Program-made: the position numbers and the translations under genes | In this document: piece by piece, positions 33,304 to 44,629 of the stretch | Layout of the letters: each line of letters begins with the position of its first letter | How positions within the stretch are numbered: position 1 is the first letter of the stretch | Assembly: GCA_030220185.1 (NCBI GenBank) | Contig: JASPKZ010007283.1 | Span: 1,604,001-1,668,000 of the forward strand | Direction: 5' to 3' | Origin: Diploptera punctata | Taxonomy: Eukaryota > Arthropoda > Insecta > Blattodea > Blaberidae | DNA length: 64,000 bases | Notes under the pieces: model-generated | Told to the model about the DNA's origin: nothing | Database searches by the model: none | The model's input: the letters and a program-made list of their open reading frames with translations, nothing else

Positions 33304-33820
33304 GTATACTTACTTACTCACTGGTACTATCGAACCCGTAACTTCATGGCCGCGCGGACATAAGCTCTCCATACATCCCTATCCCGAACCAATGCCCTCC
33401 AATCATTGCCTGTATAGTCTACTTCCCTCAAATCATAGTTAATGTTCTCCCACCTGATTTTGGTCTACCAACTGGGCGATTGAGCTACAAGCCTGAGGGT
33501 CGAGGGTTCAAGTCCCGTTGGGATCAGGATTTTTAAACTGACCCAAACCCTCTGGCGGCACTATGACCCTGGGGTCGACTCAGCCTCTAACTGAAATGAG
33601 TACCAGACGCTTGTTCTGGGGTAAAGGCGGCCGTCACGCAGGGCTGACAACCCGGCTGACATAAAGTGTCGATTGTCTAGAAAAAGTGGGAGCCTTAACC
33701 TCCTACTACCCCAAGGGCCTCCTGAGGCCTGTTGTGGGATCACTTTACTTTACTTTTACTTTTAACTGGGCGATTTCCCTCTGGCTTTCCTACAAGAACC
33801 TTCCATGCACGTCTTTCGTT
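33304..33820 (-). mobile_element. RTE-A 3' fragment split by a SINE
   Basis: The TAAG tail (ACTTACTTACTCACTGG) and C-terminal coding region on the minus strand run to 33481 and resume at 33776-33818 after the SINE. Truncated at about 33820. Confidence 0.85.
33470..33775 (+). mobile_element. SINE family 3 with 12-bp duplication, nested in RTE-A
   Basis: Insert 33482-33763 is flanked by AACTGGGCGATT (33470-33481 and 33764-33775), which occurs once in other RTE-A copies. It has a B-box-like GGGTTCAAGTCCCG near 33506, a body shared with 44630-44932 in inverse orientation, and a 3' tail of ACTTT repeats. The A-box half of the head looks truncated. Confidence 0.85.
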
Positions 33821-33989
33821 TTGCATGTACAAATGGTATGCACAGCAAAATAAAATCTTCCAACAGTTACAACCAGGAGAAAGAGACTATGTGATATAGC
33901 TGGAAGAATGATAATTAATTAACCACGAATGAAGATATTAGAAGGAGATTGGAAGAAAACAAATGCCTAGACAGAAGGAACTGGATATT

Positions 33990-34064
33990 TTGAACAGACA
34001 ATAATAATAATAATAGTAATAATAATAATAATAATAATAATTATTATTATTATATTACTATTAT
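33990..34064. repeat. AAT/ATT microsatellite
   Basis: AAT run switching to ATT, directly abutting the inverted RTE-A leader. Confidence 0.9.
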
Positions 34065-34956
34065 TCAGTAAAATTTAACCCCAGTGGAACCCACGTGCGC
34101 ATTTCTTGACAGCTGTATTTTTACGGTGAAAGGTCGTCACTCTTTCGAACAAGGTACTTTTTTCGTCTAGCTTATCACCTTAGACCAGTGATACCACCAA
34201 GTTACTAAAGAGTAAAAAGAGGGAATATTTCAGAGAGAAGATTAATGATCTTGAAATGATTACAAAATATAGAAACATTTGAGAATTATGTCGGGGAATT
34301 AGGATAGAGGAGAAAGGGTTTCAGTCTAGATCAAACATAATTCGGAATGAAAATTGGGATATGATAGCAGATTCCAGGAATATATTAAATATATGAAAAA
34401 GTTACTGTAAATGTACATATAGAACAGGATATTGAAGAGGATAATTTATAGACATCAGAAATACTAGTCACAGAACCAAATGTGTTAGAGATTGAAATGT
34501 CGATAGAAAAATTGAAAATGTGTAAAGCATCAGTTTCAGATGAGATCCCAGCAGAACTGATAAAATCAGGGGGAGAAAAATTAATGGAAAAGATAAGCCG
34601 GTAGCTTAATAAGATTTGGGAAAAAGAAGCTCTTGCAGATGATTGGAAAGAATCGATTATCGTACTAATTTATAAGAAAGGAGATAAAACTGATTGGAAC
34701 AATTACTGGGGCATCTCATTACTTTCAACTTCATACACAATTCTAACAAATATATTAGTAAGCAGACTTATTCCTTATATTGATGAGATTTTAGGCGATC
34801 ATCAATGTGGATTTAGAAGAAACACGTCTACAACAGATCAGATTTTTAGCTTAAGACAGATTTTAGGGAAGAATTGGGAATATAATGGTACTGTACATCA
34901 ACTGTACGTAAACTTCAAAAAAGCATACGATTCAATTAATTAAGAGGGAGAAGTTA

Positions 34957-36448
34957 TATAGCGTGAACATTATTTAAACCGACAAACTCTGGGAGGTTGT
35001 AGGGGACACCAAAACGAAAATTTTCCCTGATGTCATTTTTTCCTATGAGGATTATTTAAACCGGTAGAGGGCGTATTACGCTCTTCAGTTGTCATGACTG
35101 CAACTGCTGTTGATGGTAGAAATTGTTTTGTGCACCAGTATAGTAGTGAATTGTATCTGTTCACTAATGTAGCGATATACTTGGAGTGAGTACACTGATA
35201 TGCTTGGTGTGTACTACGTAGCGCACCACAACGGACGAGCTGCACAGTGGGTTTATCAACAATATCCTAATCGCCGTATCCCGCACCATATGACGTTTAT
35301 TGCTGTGTACCAACGTCTGCGTGAGACCGGGTCATTTGGCAGATTACCTGGACAGGGACGCCGTCGCACAGTAAGAACGCTGTGATTTGAAGAAGCTGTC
35401 CTGCAGCATGTGGAACGAGATCCTTCAATCAGCACTCGTGCAATTGCGCGTAACATGTGGACGAATCAGACGAATGTAAGAAACGTCCTTCATGAGCAAT
35501 TCTTACATCCATTTCACTTAAAGAGTGTCCACAACCTGAAACCAGTTGATTTGCACCCAGAACACAGTTTTCGCAGTGGTACCTGGAACTGTGTCAAATG
35601 ATGCATCCTATATTTCCATCCTCTGTGTTGTTTCCAGACGAAGTAACGTTCGGGCGTGATGGAGTCTTCAACATGCACAATGCGCATGTTTGGAGTGAGG
35701 ATAACCCACATGTCACAGTTACTCACGCACATCAAGTGCGGTTATTCGTTAATGTGTGGACCGGTGTTGTTGGGGACTGTTTACTTGGGCCATATCTCCT
35801 ACGTAGGCCATTAAAATGGCAGGCACTATTACAATTTTCTCGCCGGAGCATTGCCAGAATTGCTGGAAGACGTCCCACTCCCTACAAGACAACGCATATG
35901 GTTCCAACATGACGGGGCGCCGGCATATTTCAGTCGTCGTGTGCGTCGATTCTTGAACTAACGGTTTCCAGAAAAGTGGATTGGCAGAGGTGGTCCTGAA
36001 CCATGGCCTGCTCGATCCCCAGATATGATCCCTCTAAATTTTTTTGTGTGGGGAAAGATGCGCAACCTTGTTTACACAACTCCTGTTGCATCAGAAGAGG
36101 ATCTGGTTGCCCGGATATTAGCAGCAGCATGAGCAATTAACGATACTCCTGGAGTTTTTGTCCGTCTTAGACAGAACAAGATCCGCTGGTGAAACCTTTG
36201 TTTAATGTCAATGGAGACATTTTTCAACCTCTACTGTAATTTACGTAATTGCGTTGCTTTAATGTATTGTCTCTTGGTAATAAAAATGCAAATGTGTTTG
36301 TTTGTTTAATTAATTTGCCGCCAGAGAAATCTTCCTCTACCGGTTTAAATAATCCTCATAGGAAAAAATGACATTAGGGAAAAATATTTGTTTTGGTGTC
36401 CCCTACAACTTCCCAGAGTTTGTTGGATTAAATAATTTTCACTCTGTA
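34957..36448 (+). mobile_element. IS630/Tc1/mariner-superfamily transposon with roughly 100-bp TIRs
   Basis: Element 34959-36446 is bounded by TA at 34957-34958 and 36447-36448. Its ends form inverted repeats of about 100 bp; both contain TTGTAGGGGACACCAAAAC and TTATTTAAACCGGTAGAGG on opposite strands. The target, deduced from other RTE-A copies, is GTTATATAGTATCC. It encodes one broken transposase. Confidence 0.9.
35200..36192 (+). pseudogene. DD41D-type transposase, broken
   Basis: This would be the transposase of the surrounding element. In order, over several frames: MLGVYYVAHHNGRAAQWVYQ and PHHMTFIAVYQRLRETGSFG (N-terminal helix-turn-helix region), ERDPSISTRAIARNM (second HTH), FPDEVTFGRDGVFNMHNAHV (first aspartate), VNVWTGVVGDCLLGPYLL, WFQHDGAPAYFSRRVRRF (second aspartate), then KWIGRGG and WPARSPDMIPLNFFVWGKM. 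With 41 residues between, the final catalytic position is N (PLN) where D is expected, so this copy would be catalytically dead even if the frames were joined. Stops after RTVRTL and WNCVK and shifts near 35880 interrupt it. I place it with the DD41D (rosa/Visitor-like) group from spacing alone. Confidence 0.82.
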
Positions 36449-36721
36449 TAGTATCCTGCTGGGGTTCGGAATTCTTGAAAAGTTAATTAGACTTATATGA
36501 ACGTGTCTAAATGGCACAAAGATTGGGGGCGTTTAGGCAAACAGTTTTTCGATACTTTTGAAATCCATAAAGGGTTGAAGCACGGAGATGCACTATCTCC
36601 TCTACTATTTAATTTTATACAAGAGCATGCTATTAAATCTTTAGAGGATGAAGAAAGCCTACAATTCAAGAGTATTAATAAAGCTGTTAGTTTATGCTGA
36701 TGATGTAGTACTATTGGCCGA

Positions 36722-36748
36722 TAGCGTGCCAACACGCACGCACACACA

Positions 36749-36783
<35 letters not shown>
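36722..36783 (+). repeat. CA microsatellite grown inside RTE-A coding sequence
   Basis: The RTE-A sequence coding NTHTLL (AACACGCACACACTATT) is here expanded to a CA run of about 50 bp. The surrounding frame (36648-37097) stays open through a TH repeat. Confidence 0.85.
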
Positions 36784-37374
36784 TATTGAATGACACTACG
36801 AAATTGGGAATGGAAGTAAATATCAATAAAACTAAATATTTGGTTACACATAGAAATACATTATATAATGGAAAAGGACAGCTAATGACAATTGAGGGAC
36901 ATTTTGAGGAATTGGCTGAAATCAAGTACCTAGGATCAAAAATCACAAATAGGAATGAGATTCACAATGAAATTAAACATAGGCTGAATTCTGGATATGC
37001 GTGCTATTATGCATTACAGGGACTCTCGACGTCTCAAATCCTTTCAAAAAACGTTAAACTGAAAATATATAAAACTATTATTCTCCCAGTTATATGATAT
37101 GTATGCGAAACATGGACTCTTACTTTAAGGGAAGAAAAGATATTACGAGTATTTGAGTATAAAGTTCTTAGGAAAATATTTGGACGAAAGAGAGATGAAC
37201 AGAGAGGTGAATGGGAAGAAGACATAACTGTGAACTACATGGTCTTTATAGAAGGCCAGATAAAATAAGAACAGTTAAGTCTCGTAGACTGCGATGTGCA
37301 GGACATGTGGCACGAATGGGGAATGAAAGACGTTTATGAAAGCTTCTTATAGGAAAACCAGAGCCTTAACGTAT

Positions 37375-37485
37375 CTCAACATGTCTTACATATGAGGAAA
37401 AACTTCGAAAAAAAACATCAGGAAACTTGTCCTGATCGGGGATAGAACCTCGGCCCGCTGCGCACAGGGCGAAGACGCTACCCAG
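37375..37485 (-). mobile_element. SINE family 2 head fragment
   Basis: TGTCCTGATCGGGGATAGAA and CCTCGGCCCGCTGCGC correspond on the minus strand to the B-box region and anticodon part of SINE family 2, and the ATCAGGAAACTT part to its body. Confidence 0.6.
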
Positions 37486-37964
37486 TTTCATTGTAGTATA
37501 CCAATACAATGGAATCTAATCAATGTAAAACGATCATCATCCAGAAATTGCCAAGTTTTACAAATTACCGCTGGATGTAAAATAATTATATAATAATTAA
37601 GCCTAACTCGTAAATACGTTATTGTTATTTGTCAGTAACCGGAAATACATTAAAACTCCACTCGATAGATATTTACCTTATAATGAGACATTTTATCCTA
37701 TCATCAGCTTACTCCGACTGGTCGTGAGAATCACGTGCTGTGACACATTCAACTCTCTCAACACCACGAGGTCATGACCAGATGCAGTTAGCTAATGACG
37801 GGAGAAAGACTTCCCGAAATATGTTCAAAGGTGTATCTAGGGAGTTTTTATGTATTTCCGGCTACTTATATTTTATTGTTGAATATGCTGCTGTGTTCTT
37901 CAGTTTTATTGGTTTTCAATTAACTTAAATGCTTATCTCAATGGCGATACAAAATTGTTCTTAG
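37486..37964. other. No gene recognised
   Basis: No motif seen. Confidence 0.4.
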
Positions 37965-38605
37965 AAGTTACATGAAAACAAAAATTATGGCATTTCAAGG
38001 CGTAGATCCTATCAGAAGTAAAATTGTACTGGTCAATACAATTTTGGAGCAGGTGAATAATTTTACATATCTAGGATGCAATATCTCATATGAAGAAGAA
38101 AAGGATGTAAATGCCAAAATATATAATTTTTTTTTTAATTATAGGGTTAATAAATTCTATCTTCAAGCCACAGTTAGTCTAAAAGCATTCAAGACTAAAA
38201 ATGTATAAAACACTGGCTCTTCCAACTCTGTTGTATGGTAGCGAAGTATGGACGTTGAAACAGAAGGATATATAGAGACTTAGATCTGCAGAAATGAGAT
38301 ACCTTCGGAGGACTGCAGGATACACACTACTAGATCACAAAAAAAAATGAAGACATCTTAGAAGAATTACACATGGAACCTTTAGAAAACAAAATTTCTG
38401 ATTATAAGTCAAGATGGATGCAACATGTTCATCGAATGGAAGATCACAGGATACCCAAACAAATGTTAAGATATCAACCTGCAGGAAGAAGAAGACCAGG
38501 ACGTCCACTCAAAAGACTTTTGGATGGTGTTTCTCTTGAGGCCGAAACAGGTCAACAAATGGCCTAAATTCGTGAATGTACTATGATGATTATTATTATT
38601 ATTTA
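37965..38605 (+). mobile_element. RTE-like LINE 3' portion, decayed
   Basis: KTKIMAFQGVDPIRSKIV and NNFTYLGCNISYEEEKDVNA are the RT thumb. Then across shifts come LALPTLLYGSEVWTLKQKD, LRSAEMRYLRRTAGYTLLDH, KSRWMQHVHRMEDHRIPKQM and GRRRPGRPLKRLLDG. The 3' end runs into GATGATTATTATT. It is related to the family of 17919-18340 (shared LRRTAGYxLLDH), not to RTE-A. Confidence 0.75.
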
Positions 38606-38639
38606 TGCTATAATGGAGGTAAGGGAAAGGACCGATAAA

Positions 38640-38900
38640 AAAAGAAAATCGAAGATATAAGAACAGAACATAATATATTTAATCTATGTGAAAGAATAAA
38701 ATGCTATCAAAATGCTTACCTTCAGCGCGTATTACGAATGAATGAACAGCGCATACCAAGAAGAATGTATAATTATAAACCAAAAGAGAGAAGATTGTTG
38801 GGAAGACCATTGATGAGATGGAAGGACCAATTCGACCTATAATGTGATCGGACCAGGCCATTGGGCTTAATCCTTATTGTTGTTGTTGATGATGATGATG
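38640..38900 (+). mobile_element. RTE-like LINE tail with GAT repeat
   Basis: ERIKCYQNAYLQRVLRMNEQ, RIPRRMYNYKPKERRLLGRP and LMRWKDQFDL, stop, then a GTT/GAT repeat at about 38877-38901. A third RTE-like family of the same tail design. Confidence 0.65.
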
Positions 38901-39935
38901 AACGGAGGTAAGGGCATTATTATGAATCGAGGATGGTTTTTGGTCACAGATTTTCGAAGACCAAAATTGTACTACGAGACTGGTAAATTGTGCTAAAATT
39001 CTATACGTACTTCATATAATATTTTTTCCACTCACGCATTCTAAATTTCTGGTATATTACTATAATTTGATATTAATTAACTTGTCCATTCACAGTCTAT
39101 CATTTTGTCATAATATTGTTTGTTGCAATGCGACAGAAATTGTTAATGTCGTCGGGCGGATAGCGGTGCTTTGGTGTAGGCCGAGTGACTTTAATTAAAT
39201 TTTACAATTGTTTACATAAAATTTCCAATTTTTTATCCCAATACTTCACTTTATATAACTGTGGATCACATAATTAAATAACATAGTCATGCGGATATTT
39301 TTAATTAATTTCAATGCTGGTAAGAAAATAATGTATGATAGAACAGATGGAGGTTTTTTTAATTTCTACTTGCATATAAATCAAAATATAGAAATTGCAT
39401 ACATTAGTGAATTGTGATCTAGAAAGGGTACCGGCATTTATTAAAATTCGTTGCAGCCATAATTCCTATATTTGATAGCAGGATTCTCTTGCTAGGTAGG
39501 TTGGTTAACTTACCACCCATGGTTGGTAAATTCTAGTTACTAGTCAATACAAAACAAAACAATACTATAATTATCGTAGATTGAGGGAAAAATGTAATTT
39601 TATTGCATACTCTTCCGGTATGACTTGAGTTGTAGCATCTGAGAATCGTTATCAGGGAACGTAATAATGTTGGTGTTGCGGAAACAAAAGAAGCGAGAAA
39701 GTTCAGAATCGCATGGGAGGAATTGTCTTGGGTTACGTCGCCAAACTTTCAATCAGTGACATCCACTCGCTGAATTTTTCATAGTTTGTAGTATCCAGTG
39801 GGCTTTGCAAGCTTTACAGTCTTATACCAACCTATAATCCTCATATATACCATGTCCGGAAAATATTGTAACCTACTTTTTACAAGAAAATATTTTTATA
39901 GGCTTACAGTTATTAAAATGTATAACTTAAGACAG
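38901..39935. other. No gene recognised
   Basis: AT-rich. The LINE at 39940 may begin in here, but no boundary is visible. Confidence 0.4.
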
Positions 39936-40278
39936 ACAACTAAACGCCCAACGACCTGAACCCCATCCCACCCAAATTAGAGAGAAATTTTCTGAAGAAA
40001 AATAGAGGAGAGAATTACGGGAAAAATCAGCCTACAGATACAATCCACGATGGAAAGTATCCATAGGTTGGTTAGAGTAGAGAATAAAGATGCAACCCAG
40101 CAGACTACTTTACCGCAGGTAACAAGCACTCCGCCGGAAATGAACTCAATAAACAACCATGAAGAAAAACCAGCAATGAGGGATTCATCACAGTAACCAG
40201 ACGAAGGGCCCGACAGGAGCAGACAGGAACATCAGAAGTGAAAACAGAAATCAAAATAATAGACAGCAGCTACGAAGA

Positions 40279-40584
40279 GCCCAACTAGCACCGCCTTCAC
40301 TCCCACCCAAAAGAGGAACGGGAAACAATACGGGAGGAAGACTCAAACCGGCAACGAGACTATTCTGGATGTACATTGGACATCTGGATGGGAACACTAT
40401 GGAAGAAGACATTGTAGCCTATATGACAGAGAAGGGAATAAACAGACTAAAAGAATGTTTCACCATCCGATCAAGAGGAAGAAATAAAGCATTTAAAATA
40501 GCAATTCCTTACGAAGACAAAGAAAGAGTGGACAATGAAAATTTCTGGCCTGAAGGGGTTACTTTTCCCCCCTTTGAGTTTTAA
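40279..40584 (+). pseudogene. LINE ORF1, C-terminal part
   Basis: The frame reads KRGTGNNTGGRLKPATRLFW, then MYIGHLDGNTMEEDIVAYMT, KGINRLKECFTIRSRGRN and ENFWPEGVTFPPFEF, stop. The RLFWMYIGHLD start and the W-P-x-G-V end followed by aromatic residues match the C-terminal domain of ORF1 (Gag-like RNA-binding) proteins of CR1-type LINEs. ORF1 would coat the element RNA. The N-terminal part (39940-40278) is only visible as basic, stop-interrupted sequence. The stop lies 2 bp before the ORF2 ATG at 40587. Confidence 0.65.
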
Positions 40585-40586
40585 TA

Positions 40587-41300
40587 TGAAATATCAAAAA
40601 TCAACAACTTCTGCTGCCGCAACAAACAACCAAGACCGCATAATACACAACAGCAACAACAGTAATAACATTAAACATATCAAAACAATGATATGGAACG
40701 TAGAAGGGCTTAAGTCAGTAATCGACATGACCCCCCTACTCACTTTCCAAGAGAATGACGTAATACTCTTCACAGAAACATTCAGCTTAGAAGAAATTTG
40801 CTTAAATGGCTTCTACGGGATTCACTCCCCAGCAAAGAAAGGAGACAGAGGCCGCCCCTCAGGAGGATTGAGCTGCTTCATAAAGCCACACCTCCAACCC
40901 ATCAGTTCAATAGCTCGTACAGTTAATACCCTAGTAGTAGTCACTGGGAAAATTAATATAGTAGGAGCGTACTTCACGCCCAAGACCGAACCGGAAGACA
41001 TCGTCGACGAACTAGGAAAAGCACTGGAGAACACAGAAAACGACAGGCCCACCTTGTTAGCAGGAGATTTAAACTGTCGCATAGACAAATGGGACGCAAG
41101 AACTCAAGCGGTCACAGATTTTCTCCTCGACCACGAGCTAAGACTGCTAAATAGAGAGAAGAGGACTATACATACATAGCACCAAATGGAAGAAGTACAA
41201 TCGATTTGGTATTCACAAATATACAAGACCAAGCACGGGTGAAAGTGGGAAAAGTAGCAACTAGAAAGCACCTTCCAGTCTTAACTGAGTTCCAAATAAG
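40587..41300 (+). pseudogene. LINE ORF2, endonuclease part
   Basis: From MKYQKSTTSAAATNN the frame reaches IKTMIWNVEGLKSVIDM, ENDVILFTETFSLEE (metal-binding glutamate), GGLSCFIKPH, GKINIVGAYFTPKTEPED and RPTLLAGDLNCRIDKWDAR (catalytic D and N), ending at a frameshift at about 41165. The next frame continues YIAPNGRSTIDLVFTN and ARVKVGKVATRKHLPVLTEF, which holds the I-D-L-V-F-T motif and the final H in a changed context. This is an APE endonuclease that would nick target DNA; the catalytic set is almost complete but split across frames. Confidence 0.82.
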
Positions 41301-41535
41301 AACTGAAACATAGGAACAAGAAGATAAAAGCCTCCCACAAAAAGTTTCAAGGTACATAGACGAGGTAAGCTGGCAAACAAATAAAGTGAAGCTGCCGTCA
41401 GTAATGCATATGGCGAGGCAGGGAAATCTGGACGGAGGCAACAGAAACCTTAAATGACATAATTATACATGCCACCACTCAACTGACTAGACATAAACGT
41501 ACTGCAAAACCATGGTTCGATGAAGAGTGTTACAA

Positions 41536-43434
41536 CATGAGACAAAGAACACTACTCCTACTCCATACTGCCAGGGAATATGGAGGCTACGCTCTAAAGG
41601 AATATGCTGAAGAACGTATGAAATATAAAATACTACTGAAGGGAAAGAAGTTAAAGTATGACACCTCCAAAGGAACAGGAACTAATAGCCGAGGTAGAAA
41701 TGAAACCACACAAAATCTTAAGGTCTTCAAAGAAACAGAAATCAAGCCCTCTCGTAAACATGAAACAATGGGAAGATCACTTCAGTAACCTCCTGGGAGC
41801 AAAGGACAAAACGTCAAACTGCTTCACACCGCATGCGGCAAAAATACATGACATGAACCCAATTACAACAGAAGAAGTCAGCCAACTCATAAGAAACGAG
41901 AAAAATAACAAAGCAGCCGGTCCGGACGGGATATTTCCTGAACATCTTAAGGAAACACTTCAAGACTTGTTAGAACCGCTAACCTGTCTGTTCAATGAAT
42001 GCCTAAAAGATAATTCAATCCCACAACAATGGAGAAATTCGATTATAACTGTCATCTACAAAGGGAAATGAAGGAAAGAAAACCCGAACTCCTACAGGGG
42101 AATTGCCCTGGAAAATGTTATGTTCAAACTCTTCTCGAAGATCCTGCTAAGACGTGTGGAACACAAACTACGTGCCAGTATACCTCAGAATCAATATGGC
42201 TTCACCCCGGGTAGATCTACACTGCATGCTGTCCAAGAACTCATACAAGAAATAATAACGACCTTAGCTCAACCTGCTACACCATTGTATGTGATATACA
42301 TAGATTATTCCAAGGCATTCGACAGTATTGACAGGAAAATCCTCATCCAGAAGCTAGAGAGCATTCTAGGCAGCTCAAGCAACGAATTAGGACAATTAAA
42401 TCAATCCTTACCACAAACTACCTAACAATCAGTGATGGTATATCGATGTCGAGAAGTGTTACTCAAACAAGGGGGGGTCCTACAAGGAGACCCGATGAGT
42501 CCCGTACTCTTTAATGTAATGACGTCAGACATCGGAGAGACTATAGACACAAGAAATGTTAAGCTACTCATGTACGCAGACGACATGATCATCCTCTCTA
42601 GGAATCAAGGAGACCTCCAAACAGCCATGGAGAACATTAGGATATGGGCACTTGAAAACTCGATGGAAATAAACAGCGCCAAGACAAAGGCAATGAAATT
42701 CAGGAAAGGAGGAAGGCTGGCTAATAAGGACCATCTTATATGCGGAGGAGAAACCCTAGAATTCGTATCAAGCTACAAATACTTGGGGGTCACCTTACAA
42801 ACAACTGGAACCGCTTTCTCACTTCATATACAGGATCGAGCAACAGCTGCAACGAAAGCCATGTACGATATCCCTAAACTCCAAAGACTATCCCTCTCAA
42901 CTGCAATGAAACTCTTCAACCTTAAAGTAATGCCGGCCGCAACATACGGAATCCAGCTTATATGGAATTACTTGACAGTGAAAAATCTTAAGAAAACTGG
43001 AGAACGTTAAATCAAGGTTTCTCAAAAGAGCACTGTCAATTTCAAAATATACAAGAAATAGTTATGCCTATACAATAGCCCAGGAATCCTTCTTCATCGA
43101 AGATATCAGACACTGTTTCAGACTACCGGAAACGCAAGCATACAGAATCGTCATCGAGGAGAGACAGAACAAAGCCGCCCAGATACCGACAGAAATTATG
43201 GAAACAGACGCAATGAAAACAGAAACCTGGAAGCAACCGAACTTCGAACTTCGACACCTGTACACACGTTTCGCAGCCCATGGATTTCATGGGAATATAT
43301 GCCTGAACAACATGTACCATGAACCCAAGGAGGACTGTATCTGTAAATTATGCAACAATCCATGTCTCAAATATCACTTAGCGAAGTGTAAAAACAGGAC
43401 TCTACCACTAAACACTGTAATTAAAGACTGGTAA
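41536..43434 (+). pseudogene. LINE ORF2, reverse transcriptase and CCHC end
   Basis: Blocks in order: NNKAAGPDGIFPEHLKETL, WRNSIITVIYKGK (shift and stop at 42070), NSYRGIALEN, MFKLFSKILLRRVEHKL, QNQYGFTPGRSTLHAVQELI, YVIYIDYSKAFDSIDRK (first catalytic D), break at 42425, LKQGGVLQGDPMSPVLFNVM, LLMYADDMIILSRN (YADD) and SYKYLGVTLQTTG. After a further break at 43010 the frame 43012-43434 gives RALSISKYTRNSYA and ends CICKLCNNPCLKYHLAKC, a zinc-knuckle-like cluster, then TVIKDW, stop. All catalytic residues are present; about four frame breaks make it a pseudogene. Confidence 0.85.
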
Positions 43435-43504
43435 AAAGCTAAATTTAATTTAATGTACACATTGTGTTTAAAAAAAATGTATAACTTGTTAGTATTTATT
43501 TCCT

Positions 43505-43690
43505 TTCTCGGCCTATGTTAGGTAGGTATGTGGCACGAATGGAAAGAAGGCATGAAAATTTATTATAGAATGAGCAGAGGGAAAGTACATAATACAGAGA
43601 GATTGGAGAATAATGTTAACCGTGATTTGAGAGAGGTGAATTATGCGTTTTATTTGAAAACATTTACTCAGAATATTTAACTCATGTCCC
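43505..43690 (+). mobile_element. Decayed RTE-A 3' fragment
   Basis: TATGTGGCACGAATGGAAAG, GGAGAATAATGTTAACCGTG and ATTTGAGAGAGGTGAATTAT align with the RTE-A segment for ARMGNER...ENNINYDLREVDY. No tail. Confidence 0.65.
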
Positions 43691-44430
43691 AAATGGGAGT
43701 CAATGACCAATCACATTTCAATGATTTTTTATTTACAACCAATCACAGTCGTGTTTCGCCTAAAATTTACCAACTAAAATATATCATAAAAAAAGAAAGC
43801 ACCTCCTTTTTAACATTCTGAATAGGCCATAGCATTATTTGCAGTGACTGACTCTCTAAGAAATACGGCTACCAGATTGTATATATAGTGCATGAATGTC
43901 AACAGAAAGCGCATGCGAGAGATAATATAAAAACATTTGTAACAATTGTTTATACCACAAAAAAAAATGAAACCACTGTTTGCACTTTCGTAAATGGATT
44001 ATTTTCCAGGAAATGACGCAGAAAAATATAATTGACAAATTTACATCATAGGACATCAGAAATTAATTAATACTTATAACGTTGGTTATAAATTTCTCCA
44101 CTAGGGTGCATTCTTACAACATCGCGATCTTTTGGCAATAAATAATAATGTGATCTGCTTGCAGTGATGAACAAAAGAAGCAAATGAAGCGTACCAATCG
44201 TTTCTCATTAGTTTTCAAACATCGCCGTTTACATTAAATATATAAATATTTTAAATTAACTACAGTTGAATAATGATTTGTGAGTATACAGCTTAATTTT
44301 ATTCGTTAAATAGTCCTAACAAATGCCACTTTTGATTTCCAAATTCTCTAGATAAATTCACTCCTCACTTGGTGAGTCGTGAATTTGCCGATAATTTGGA
44401 AATCACTTGTGGCATTACTTATGATTAGGG
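43680..44430 (-). mobile_element. MITE-like repeat R3, copy C
   Basis: Minus orientation and more diverged than copies A and B. The hairpin end (CAAGTGATTTCCAAATTATC on the minus strand) and the block AAACGGCGATGTTTGAAAAC are clear. An AT-rich stretch at about 43860-44040 has no counterpart in A or B. Confidence 0.72.
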
Positions 44431-44519
44431 ATGTATTATCCGCGCGGATTCGAGAGCAGGCTACATCAGTTAGTTATATGAAGTTTGCTTGAAATTGCTC
44501 CTGGTATTAAGATATTCAC

Positions 44520-44592
44520 AAACACACACGCGCGCAGAAGCACACACACACACACATACACACACACACACACACACGCGCGCGCGCGCTCA
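44520..44592. repeat. CA/CG microsatellite
   Basis: Alternating CA and CG repeats. Confidence 0.9.
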
Positions 44593-44629
44593 CACGGATA
44601 CGCATATGCACTTATACACATATAAAGGT

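Larger units (their letters stand above)
34065..37365 (+). mobile_element. RTE-A copy with inverted 5' leader, split by a DNA transposon
   Basis: 34065-34197 is leader sequence in minus orientation. From 34198 the RT coding region runs in plus orientation (ACCACCAAGTTACTAAAGAG) to 34956, resumes at 36449 and continues to about 37365. RT blocks are recognisable (AELIKSGGEKLM, NYWGISLLST, LLVYADDVVLLADS) but many stops are present. The 3' end is lost. Confidence 0.88.
39940..43480 (+). mobile_element. Two-ORF APE-type LINE, coding-defective
   Basis: Base composition changes to A/C-rich at about 39940. ORF1 remnants are followed by an endonuclease, a reverse transcriptase and a C-terminal cysteine-histidine motif, with an AT-rich 3' end near 43480. 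Unlike RTE-A it has two ORFs and a CCHC-like end, so it belongs to another clade (CR1/Jockey/I group; not resolved). Confidence 0.85.

Noticed and set aside
33136..33363. Frame encoding a long leucine run
   Set aside because: It is translated TTA microsatellite.
40822..41441. Antisense frames of about 90 codons
   Set aside because: They are shadows of the LINE endonuclease on the other strand.
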